Shown here: one piece after another, positions 1-5,290 of the stretch
How the letters are laid out: each line of letters opens with the position of its first letter
Position numbering within the stretch: position 1 is the first letter of the stretch
Assembly (NCBI GenBank): GCA_030040115.1
Contig: JASHUH010000534.1
Coordinates: forward strand, 1 to 8,041
DNA from: Acidobacteriaceae bacterium
GTDB taxonomy: Bacteria > Acidobacteriota > Terriglobia > Terriglobales > Acidobacteriaceae
Length of the DNA: 8,041 bases
Direction of reading: 5' to 3'
The notes under the pieces: generated by a model
The model's database searches: none
Seen by the model: the letters and a program-made list of their open reading frames with translations, nothing else
What the model was told of the DNA's origin: nothing
Translations under genes and position numbers: made by a program

Positions 1-371
1 CCTCGCTCTCCCTGAAAATTGAGAACCCGCCTTTTATGGCGCTTGTTATCGAGGCCATAGGGCAGGGGCCGCTTGGCAGTCCTGCAATCTCCATCGCCCA
101 CTACGGCGAGCAGAACGGCGACCTCATGCGCGACCCGGAGATGTGTTTCGAGTTATCGAAACCGCCGCTGTGCAGCCTTGAGCTAGTGGCCTACTACTGG
201 CGCAACGACTACACGGGCATCGAGCAGTATTCCCGCTATACCGACGGAGCCAATTACGTTTTTGTTCCCGGCCTCTACGAAGAACACCGCAGGCTTGCGC
301 GGCTATGGGACAGGAATATCCGCGTTCAGGGCTTTTTAGAAGCGTTCACGGACAAGTCGATTCGTGGCTAG
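1..371 (+). CDS. DUF6908-like accessory protein, C-terminal part (5' truncated by window edge)
   Basis: The reading frame is already open at position 3 and runs to a TAG at 369-371, so the gene starts before the window; the first internal ATG is at 36, but in-frame codons before it encode SLSLKIENPPF, which reads as protein. Visible features are a short beta-rich protein with the blocks IENPPFMALVIEAIG, ISIAHYGEQNGDLMRDPEM and YYWRNDYTGIEQ. From memory these match DUF6908 proteins, small proteins of unknown function found beside plasmid- and ICE-type genes. No catalytic motif or signal peptide is visible. It lies directly upstream of parB on the same strand with 78 nt between them and may share its transcript. 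Function is unknown; the family assignment is from recognition, not a search. Confidence 0.6.
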   Translation, partial: SLSLKIENPPFMALVIEAIGQGPLGSPAISIAHYGEQNGDLMRDPEMCFELSKPPLCSLELVAYYWRNDYTGIEQYSRYTDGANYVFVPGLYEEHRRLARLWDRNIRVQGFLEAFTDKSIRG

Positions 372-409
372 TCCGCTCCCTCGGAGCGGATACAGCCAGT
401 GTCCGCTCC
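371..409 (+). repeat. TCCGCTCC repeat cluster and hairpin between the DUF6908 gene and parB
   Basis: TCCGCTCC at 372-379 and its exact reverse complement GGAGCGGA at 383-390 form an 8-bp stem with a 3-nt loop. A second direct copy, GTCCGCTCC, lies at 401-409. The central GGAGCGGA can therefore pair with either flanking copy, giving two mutually exclusive hairpins. There is no T-run, so this is not a standard terminator. It sits 41 nt before the parB start and could be a protein-binding operator, an mRNA processing or attenuation structure, or a centromere-like site; the sequence alone does not decide. Confidence 0.55.
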
Positions 410-449
410 GCTTCCATTCATCCTCAACCGCTCGAAAGGAGCTATCGTC

Positions 450-2051
450 ATGTCTGCAAATACTGTCCATGTCAACACCACCGAGTACCGCAACCTGCCG
501 CTCGCCGTGCTCACCGAATCCACCGCTAACCCGCGCCGCACCTTTGACGAAGCCGCGTTGAAAGAACTTGCATCCTCCATTCGCGCTCAGGGGGTTCTTT
601 CGCCCTTACTGGTACGTCCGCTGAATGAACGCAGCTTTGAGATCGTGGCCGGGGCGCGACGGTTCCGCGCCGCGCAGATGGCCGAAATCTCCACCGTGCC
701 CGTCCGCATCGTACAACTCGACGATGCTCAGGCCATCGAAATGTCTATTGTCGAAAACCTCCAGCGGAAAGACGTGCATCCGCTGGAAGAGACGCAGGGC
801 TTTCGTGCTTTACTCAATCTGGACTCGCCCAAGTACAGCGTGGAGCAGATTGGCGCGAAATGTGGCAAGCATCCGGGGTATGTGCTTTCAAGGGTTCGCT
901 TGACCGAGCTTGTCCCCGCCGCCGTCGAAGCCTTCTCGAAAGATGAGATTGGCGTAGGTCACGCGCTGCTATTGGCGAAACTCCAGCCCGCGCAGCAGGA
1001 AGAAGCCTTGCCCCATTGCTTCCGCGAGGATTGGTCGAACGGCAGCAAGGCGAAGCGTATCTTGCTTCCAGTGCGGCAGCTTCAGGCTTGGATTGGGCAG
1101 AATGTTTTGCTCATCCTCAAAGATGCGCCGTTCAGCAAGCGGGACGCACAGCTTGTTCCAGCGGCGGGCAGTTGCCTTGACTGCCCCAAGCGCACAGGGC
1201 ATAACAAGCTGCTATTCTCTGACCTCAGCGGGAGCGGGGATGCGTGTTCGGACCCGGCCTGCTACGCGGCCAAACTGGACGCGCATGTAAAGAAGGCCAT
1301 TGCCGACAAACCCAGGCTGGTACAGATCACCACCGCTTACGGCAAACCCGCCGAAGGCAGTCCGATTGTTCCGCGCAATCAGTATGTTGAAATCCGGCAG
1401 GAGAAGCCGCAGAACAAGTACCAGCAAGCCGCGCCGGAATACAAGCCGTGCAAGCACACAACGGATGCGATCATCGCGGAAGGCATCGGTAAAGGCACAA
1501 TTCACAAAGTATGCGCCGACCCTAACTGCCCGATTCATCGTCCGAAGAAACAGCCGTCAAAGGCCGATGCTTCATTCAAAGCGGAGCAGGAAAAGCACCG
1601 CCGCCAGGAAGCTATTGCCAACGCTACCGGCCTGCGTGTATTGGCCGCAATCAGTAAGGCCGTCCCCGTCCGGTTGATGAAACGCGACCTGCTGTTCATC
1701 CTTGATAAGCTGACCGGCCTCATGGATGAAAACCGTCTTACCGCTTTGGCGCGGCAGCATGACATCCGGCAGAAGCGGGACGATGGAGGTATTGCCAAGA
1801 CCTTCGCTGCATTCCTTCGCCATACCGATGAAGGAACGCTCTCACGCTTACTGGTAGAGGCGGCGATTCTGTTGGCCGCTTCGCGGGCGAATCCGGCAGG
1901 TGTTCTGCGCGATGCTGCCAGCGCGTACAAGGTAGACACCGACGCTATCGCTCTTACGGTGAAGCAGGAGTTTGCGGCAAAAGAGAAGGCACAGGCGGCG
2001 AAGAAGTCCGCAGCAAAGGCCAAGCCGGTAAAGAAAGCCAGGGCTGCATAG
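450..2051 (+). CDS. parB: ParB/RepB/Spo0J-family partition-type protein with cysteine clusters
   Basis: A 533-residue protein. The start at 450 is chosen because AAAGGAG at 435-441 lies 8 nt upstream; an in-frame ATG at 399 would add 17 residues and has no such site. The N-terminal ParB domain covers about residues 14-115: NPRRTFDEAALKELASSI (27-44), the arginine box GARRFRAAQ (68-76) and ENLQRKDVHPLEE (103-115), the CTP-binding boxes of the family. A helix-turn-helix follows at about 127-155. Beyond residue 200 it departs from chromosomal ParB: paired cysteines CLDC (242-245), CSDPAC (266-271) and CADPNC (355-360) suggest metal sites, and the tail from about 507 is Ala/Lys-rich and histone-like. 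It is nearly twice the length of Spo0J-type ParB. No ParA is visible, so it may be a regulator or an accessory maintenance protein of an integrative element rather than a true segregation protein. A strong terminator follows. Confidence 0.88.
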   Translation: MSANTVHVNTTEYRNLPLAVLTESTANPRRTFDEAALKELASSIRAQGVLSPLLVRPLNERSFEIVAGARRFRAAQMAEISTVPVRIVQLDDAQAIEMSIVENLQRKDVHPLEETQGFRALLNLDSPKYSVEQIGAKCGKHPGYVLSRVRLTELVPAAVEAFSKDEIGVGHALLLAKLQPAQQEEALPHCFREDWSNGSKAKRILLPVRQLQAWIGQNVLLILKDAPFSKRDAQLVPAAGSCLDCPKRTGHNKLLFSDLSGSGDACSDPACYAAKLDAHVKKAIADKPRLVQITTAYGKPAEGSPIVPRNQYVEIRQEKPQNKYQQAAPEYKPCKHTTDAIIAEGIGKGTIHKVCADPNCPIHRPKKQPSKADASFKAEQEKHRRQEAIANATGLRVLAAISKAVPVRLMKRDLLFILDKLTGLMDENRLTALARQHDIRQKRDDGGIAKTFAAFLRHTDEGTLSRLLVEAAILLAASRANPAGVLRDAASAYKVDTDAIALTVKQEFAAKEKAQAAKKSAAKAKPVKKARAA

Positions 2052-2073
2052 CTATCAGCCATCTATCTTTCAG

Positions 2074-2101
2074 GAGCCTGCCGCCGGCAGGCTCTTTTTT
2101 T
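2074..2101 (+). terminator. Intrinsic terminator of parB
   Basis: GAGCCTGCC (2074-2082) pairs perfectly with GGCAGGCTC (2086-2094) across a 3-nt loop, followed by seven T (2095-2101). It starts 22 nt after the parB stop codon and is a textbook rho-independent terminator on the + strand. Confidence 0.92.
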
Positions 2102-2127
2102 GCCCGTCTGCCCGCCCTCCAGTCGTG

Positions 2128-2146
2128 CCGGCGCCTTCGGCGCCGG
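2128..2146. repeat. GC-rich hairpin between convergent parB and the toxin gene
   Basis: CCGGCGCC (2128-2135) and GGCGCCGG (2139-2146) form a perfect 8-bp stem with a TTC loop on the + strand. No T-run follows on either strand. It lies between the convergent parB and yhaV transcripts and may help stall or protect transcript ends of the toxin operon, for which no other terminator is visible. Confidence 0.5.
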
Positions 2147-2222
2147 ACCTGTTTCGCCCCACCCGACGGGCCGAACCGATAGAGGCAGATCAACGTGAGT
2201 TGCAATCCGGCCTTTATTCCAA

Positions 2223-2723
2223 TTAACGATTGCGTTTTTTCCCGAACCTGGAAGCCGCCTGCTGCGAAGAACGGCCTGTTTCGACTTTCGCTGAAACGGC
2301 CAGCAGCTCGGCCATCGTGCTGGGAGGATTTCCTGAATCGAGCATTGCGCGGAAGACTGCATAAGGATCGGTTTTTGATCCCGCCTTACGCAGAGTGCCC
2401 TCGTCATTGACCCACGCATAGACGATCACTTTCTCTTTGCTGGAAAAACGATAGAAAAGGCGGTATCGTTCGTGGAACTTTGCGCGGAACCAGTGACGGT
2501 TATCCACGCCGAGCGTGTTGCCCTGCCGGAACTCAGCCGCATTCGGATCGCGGGGAATAATTTCTCGAATATAGCGATTGATTGTTGCCAGGAGCTTGGT
2601 CGCGGGCTGTTCTTTGTATCCTGCCGGGTCTTTCGCTTGTAAGGCTTCTACCTGGGCCGTGAGCTTTTCCAGTTGTTGCTGGAAGAGTGGATGGAAATAG
2701 AGTGTCCAGCCATTGACCTCCAT
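2223..2723 (-). CDS. yhaV: YhaV-family toxin (type II toxin-antitoxin, mRNA endonuclease)
   Basis: A 166-residue basic protein recognised as YhaV, the toxin of the PrlF-YhaV system, which cleaves mRNA in the cytoplasm and is held inactive by PrlF. Blocks matching the E. coli protein as I recall it, in order: NGW (4-6), HPLF (11-14), KDP (31-33), ATKLLA (41-46), FRQGNTLG (65-72), RYRLFYRFSSKEKVI (86-100), AWVNDEGTLR (103-112), YAVFRAML (121-128) and GNPP (131-134). E. coli YhaV is about 154 residues; the difference is an extra basic tail (residues about 148-166, ending GKKRNR). The start overlaps the antitoxin stop as TGATG (2725-2721), with no strong ribosome site of its own, so translation is probably coupled to the antitoxin. 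Family-level confidence is high; activity of this copy is inferred. Confidence 0.92.
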   Translation of the reverse strand: MEVNGWTLYFHPLFQQQLEKLTAQVEALQAKDPAGYKEQPATKLLATINRYIREIIPRDPNAAEFRQGNTLGVDNRHWFRAKFHERYRLFYRFSSKEKVIVYAWVNDEGTLRKAGSKTDPYAVFRAMLDSGNPPSTMAELLAVSAKVETGRSSQQAASRFGKKRNR

Positions 2724-3103
2724 CAGAGCAGGCTTTCCTCTCCCAGAGATTCATCATGCGCGACAGCAACCCCGTCCACCAGACGATCGATCCGCTGGGC
2801 CAGATCACGGCTCATCGGTTGGATCGTCTCAGGTGCTTTGGCAATATCGCTTGCCAGGAAAGCGAGGAACGATGCCATCACAGGATCAGCGCGTTCCGTT
2901 ACCGGCTCGGCAACGGAAACCAGCATTCGCCCCGGAGCGATCACCTGGGCTTTGACCTCTCCCGCAAATTCGGGATGGCTCTTGAAGAGAGCGCGGTCAA
3001 AGCGAAAACCGAAGGAATTTCCCGTCCGCGTCTGCTTACCGCGATACTCGGTCCCTGTGGGTTTTTCCGTGGCACGAATCGGCTTGGTTTTGGTGGCTGG
3101 CAT
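2723..3103 (-). CDS. prlF: PrlF-family antitoxin partner of YhaV
   Basis: A 126-residue protein preceding yhaV in a two-gene operon. The start at 3103 is preferred because GGAGG lies 6 nt upstream; the in-frame ATG at 3109 sits right against that site. The C-terminal half carries the PrlF-like stretch MASFLAFLASDI (76-87) followed by a polar helix and an acidic end (DESLGEESLL, 117-126), which in this family engages the toxin. The N-terminal half (RGKQTRTGNSFGFRFDRALF, 21-40) sits where PrlF has its AbrB-like DNA-binding fold but is diverged from the E. coli version. The antitoxin should neutralise YhaV and, as in most type II systems, repress its own promoter, probably through the palindrome at 3123-3142. 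Position next to parB and the attachment core suggests it stabilises the element. Confidence 0.85.
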   Translation of the reverse strand: MPATKTKPIRATEKPTGTEYRGKQTRTGNSFGFRFDRALFKSHPEFAGEVKAQVIAPGRMLVSVAEPVTERADPVMASFLAFLASDIAKAPETIQPMSRDLAQRIDRLVDGVAVAHDESLGEESLL

Positions 3104-3122
3104 CCTCATCCTCCAGTCTTAT

Positions 3123-3142
3123 GTTAGCACATTTGTGCTTAC
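3123..3142 (-). promoter_or_regulatory. Palindromic operator and -10 region of the prlF-yhaV operon
   Basis: AGCACA-TT-TGTGCT (3126-3139) is a perfect palindrome; extending to 3123-3142 keeps 18 of 20 positions symmetric. It lies 20-39 nt upstream of the antitoxin start. On the minus strand a -10-like TAACAT (3126-3121) overlaps its end, so a bound antitoxin complex would block the promoter. No good -35 hexamer is visible at 16-18 bp. Assignment as the autoregulatory operator is inference from position and symmetry. Confidence 0.6.
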
Positions 3143-3150
3143 CATCTGCC

Positions 3151-3193
3151 GGTCCGATAGCGGTCCAATAAGCATTCCCCAGTGGTCCAAATA
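3151..3193 (+). repeat. Three helically phased GGTCC-type direct repeats beside the attachment core
   Basis: GGTCCGATA (3151), GGTCCAATA (3162) and GGTCCAAATA (3184) start exactly 11 and 22 bp apart, placing them on one face of the helix. They lie 58-101 bp left of the tRNA-type core. Short direct repeats at this distance and phase resemble arm-type integrase sites or excisionase sites; they could instead serve the prlF promoter just to the left. A related GTCCAATAA recurs at 4997-5005 on the other side of the int/xis block. Confidence 0.55.
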
Positions 3194-3251
3194 GGCACTT
3201 TGGGAGCCATCCGTGCCTTGTGTTTTCAATCAGTTACGGTCTTTGGCGAGA

Positions 3252-3295
3252 CTTTCACGGCGATAACACGGGTTCAAATCCCGTCGGGGACGCCA
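3252..3295 (+). other. Attachment-site core: 3' portion of a tRNA-Glu(UUC) gene
   Basis: The 44 nt read, in order, as an anticodon loop CTTTCAC with anticodon TTC (Glu), the 3' side of an anticodon stem (GGCGA), a short variable region, a T-arm with stem ACGGG/CCCGT (3268-3272 and 3280-3284) around TTCAAAT, the 3' acceptor strand CGGGGAC (3285-3291), discriminator G and an encoded CCA (3293-3295). Bases before 3252 cannot form the 5' side of the anticodon stem, and no D-arm or 5' acceptor is present, so it is not a tRNA gene. A truncated 3' tRNA end beside a tyrosine integrase is the standard mark of an att site. The CCA end faces the integrase at 3383-4633. Confidence 0.85.
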
Positions 3296-3360
3296 AGAAA
3301 ACAAATAACTTGCAAGATTCGGGCCGAAAAAACCTGGGTTTGAAAAAGTTCGATAAGAAG

Positions 3361-3374
3361 TTCCACTTGTGGAA
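3361..3374. repeat. Short palindrome between the attachment core and the integrase remnant
   Basis: TTCCAC-TT-GTGGAA is a perfect 14-nt inverted repeat, 8 nt beyond the integrase stop codon and 66 nt from the core. The spacing of 2 nt suits a protein-binding site more than an RNA terminator, and no T-run follows on the minus strand. Possible roles are a core-type or accessory recombination site; this is speculative. Confidence 0.4.
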
Positions 3375-3382
3375 AGCCCGCT

Positions 3383-4633
3383 CTACTCCTCATCGCCTTC
3401 GCCCTCCACAGTCCCCATGATCTGGCGCACTACCCGGCTGTGAGCAGTCCGCCTGATCACGGTGATGCCTGCGTATACACGTCCATCGTCACCTTGAAGG
3501 TGGCGTGGCGGAGTGTTTCCTGGATCGTCTTCACATTCTCTCCGTTTTCGTTCATCAGGGTGCCCAGGCTGTGGCGCAGTGTATGCCAGCCAACCGGCTC
3601 CTTGATCTTCAGGTCGTCCTTCAGAATCGGCTTGAGGCAGACCCGATAAATCGAGTTTGGCCAGTATGGTTGTTTGCCCTTCTTCGCTGGACTGGCGAAG
3701 ATCCAGTCGTCGTCCTGGTTGTAGGCACAACGAAGCGCCATGCCCATAGAATTTCCGCGACCGCTGCATCGATGGGAACTGGTTTTCTCGAAGCCTCGGT
3801 CTTACAGCGTTCGATCCGTTGCTTGACCACATCGCGGGTTACGCGAAGTTCGAGTTTCTCGAAATCGACATCCTCCCATTTCAGCCCGAGAATCTCCCCG
3901 ACGCGAAGGCCGGTGGATGCGCCAAGCAGGACTGCCGTCTTGGGAAGGTCCACCAGCTTGTCCAGCAGCTCCTTCAATTGCTGCGGAGCGAGGATGGTGG
4001 GGATTTGGGAACGCTTGGCGCTCTGCCGCACGTGGCGGATGGGATTGTGCGTCATCCACTCCCATCGCTGTGCGTGACTGTACAGTGCGCTCATGATGTT
4101 CCTGATCTTTGCCCTCGATCCTTTCGGCAGGGGCAGCGATTTCAGCCATTGCTCCACCTGGACCGGCTTTATTTCCGTTAGCCGGTACGAGCGCCAGCGC
4201 GGCAAAATCCACTTCGTCAAATAACCCTGATAAGTGAACTGGGTCGAATACGCTTCCATGTTTCGTCGTCTCCGGCCTCGCTGCCCGGCGGTCTCGTGCC
4301 ATGCACGATGTCGGGCAGCTCGTGCTGCCTGTAGTGCTCGACCAGCTTCTCGAAGCTGATGGCTTGCAACTTCTGTCGCGGGGTTTGTTCGTTAATTTCC
4401 AACCGCAACGCGTCGGCGGCCTTCTCGGCTTCGGCCTCGGTCTTGAACTCATCGACCGTGCCAATCACTGCCTTGCGATACCGTTTGGTTCCGTCCAGCT
4501 GGACTTCGTACCAGCGGAAGACCCATACGGTCTCGCCCGTTCTTTGGCGCTTTTCACGCTGCAGACTTCCTCGTTGATGTCGCACTCGCCTCGTGTTCCT
4601 CTCCTCTCGTTGGCGAGCAAGATTGGCCTGCAT
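3383..4633 (-). pseudogene. Tyrosine recombinase (phage-type integrase), broken by three frameshifts
   Basis: Reading the minus strand with frame corrections gives a normal-sized integrase of about 416 residues. Frame 1 (from 4633) has an N-terminal arm-binding region (TVWVFRWYEVQLDGTKRYRK, residues 35-54) and the start of the core-binding domain. At about 4250 it must shift into the frame of AYSTQFTYQGYL, which carries the core-binding domain and the first catalytic arginine in STGLRVGEILGLKWED (Arg codon 3905-3903). At about 3740 it shifts into the frame encoding NQDDDWIFASP, HTLRH (His codon 3585-3583, Arg 3576-3574), LRHAT and the tyrosine of MDVYTQ (codon 3477-3475). At about 3465 a third shift restores the tail AHSRVVRQIMG, ending at 3383. 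Each shift is explained by loss of one base. All catalytic residues survive but in different frames, so the gene is inactive unless these are assembly errors. The start overlaps the excisionase-like gene by 80 nt and has no clear ribosome site. Confidence 0.85.
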
Positions 4634-4913
4634 TCAGGGTAGTGGACGCGGGCCGGCTCCGCCAGCCGTTCGTTTCGGCGGGCGACCCGTTCTCAAACTC
4701 GTGAGAAATCCACTCATCGATTACAGAGGCGCGGAACCGCCAGAATTTCCCGACATGGACGCCGCGGACTAGGCCGTGCCGCGCATATTTCTGGAGAGTC
4801 TTGGGGGCAACCCCAATCATCGCGGCAGCCTTGTCGCTGTCGATCAATGGCTCGGGAACCTTACGCTTGCGGGACCTTGGAGACCTTCTCTCTTCCGTTT
4901 GGGTCGGGACCAT
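4554..4913 (-). CDS. Helix-turn-helix excisionase-like protein (MerR/Xis type)
   Basis: A 119-residue basic protein immediately upstream of, and overlapping, the integrase remnant. The ATG at 4913 is chosen because GGAGG (4925-4921) lies 7 nt upstream; a TTG two codons earlier is less likely. Residues 1-20 are charged and basic. Residues 24-70 form the recognisable winged HTH of the helix-turn-helix_17/excisionase type: LIDSDKAAAMIGVAPKTLQK (23-42), then a wing GVHVGKFWRFRASVIDEWIS (51-70), the usual pattern of DNA-distorting Xis and AlpA-like proteins. The rest of the protein (about 75-119) is low in hydrophobic residues and partly overlaps the integrase start, so it may be disordered. Its likely job is to control integrase directionality or transcription; with the integrase broken it may be an orphan. 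The frame is intact. Confidence 0.78.
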   Translation of the reverse strand: MVPTQTEERRSPRSRKRKVPEPLIDSDKAAAMIGVAPKTLQKYARHGLVRGVHVGKFWRFRASVIDEWISHEFENGSPAETNGWRSRPASTTLNAGQSCSPTRGEEHEASATSTRKSAA

Positions 4914-5004
4914 GCTCAAACCTCCAATGGGGAACGCAGAGCGCCGAAACGGTCCGTACGCCCCTGTGCAAAACCTGCACCAATCGTGGATTTCGTGTCC
5001 AATA

Positions 5005-5035
5005 ACTTTTTGTCTTTCCGTTATGACTTTTTGTC
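5005..5035 (+). repeat. Direct repeat ACTTTTTGTC, two copies 21 bp apart
   Basis: ACTTTTTGTC occurs at 5005-5014 and 5026-5035, exactly two helical turns apart, upstream of both the xis-like gene and lysR. Tandem T-rich sites at this spacing suggest a dimer-binding or recombination accessory site. No known box is recognised. Confidence 0.45.
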
Positions 5036-5237
5036 CACTGAGGCTCAGTGCGTTACAAACCGTGGGCGTACCTCATCATTAATCGGGAGGTCAGGCAACG
5101 TTTTTTCCAAAATCCGCATAGCCCATTACAAGCTGTTCAACGAAATCATGAAAAGATACGCATTCTTCCAGCAATTTCAACGTTCGACTCCCGCTGTTCC
5201 GGGCGAACGCTAGACCTGAGAAAGTCGATCTTCCCTC

Positions 5238-5288
5238 CCCACCTGCCTTGGTGTCATGCAGAGGGAGTCTGCGTGCCAAGCAGGTGGG
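5238..5288 (+). promoter_or_regulatory. Long nested stem-loop covering the lysR ribosome binding site
   Basis: An outer stem pairs 5238-5251 (CCCACCTGCCTTGG) with 5276-5288 (CCAAGCAGGTGGG): 13 base pairs with one bulged C. Inside it, ATGCAGA (5256-5262) pairs with TCTGCGT (5268-5274, one G-U) around a 5-nt loop. The right arm ends 2 nt before the lysR ATG at 5291 and contains the only ribosome-site candidate, AGGTGG (5282-5287). As RNA the structure would mask translation initiation. As DNA it could be an operator. Either role is inferred. Confidence 0.55.
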
Positions 5289-5290
5289 CC

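Larger units (their letters stand above)
4914..5290. other. Gene-free stretch between the divergent xis-like and LysR genes
   Basis: I see no convincing gene in these 377 bases; frames open here lack ribosome sites and family resemblance. The stretch should hold the promoters of the minus-strand xis-like gene and the plus-strand lysR gene. Within it are the ribosome site GGAGG of xis (4925-4921), an inverted repeat GTGCA-aaacc-TGCAC (4966-4980) that could be an operator, GTCCAATAA (4997-5005), a 21-bp-phased direct repeat (5005-5035), and the stem-loop before lysR (5238-5288). The open frame of lysR extends back to 5048, but its translation there shows no LysR-like sequence. Confidence 0.6.

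Noticed and set aside
1535..2062. 175-residue minus-strand open frame inside parB
   Set aside because: Fully antisense to a well-supported ParB gene; composition is Arg/Ala/Ser-rich as expected of a GC-rich shadow, with no family resemblance.
2673..3194. 173-residue plus-strand open frame over prlF and the toxin start
   Set aside because: Antisense to two recognised genes; Ser/Arg-rich without any motif.
3220..3295. Complete tRNA gene
   Set aside because: Only the anticodon loop to CCA is tRNA-like; the bases upstream cannot make the anticodon stem, D-arm or acceptor stem.
3802..4464. 220-residue minus-strand frame within the integrase
   Set aside because: Out of frame with the recognisable integrase sequence along its length; low-complexity Pro/Arg/Glu composition.
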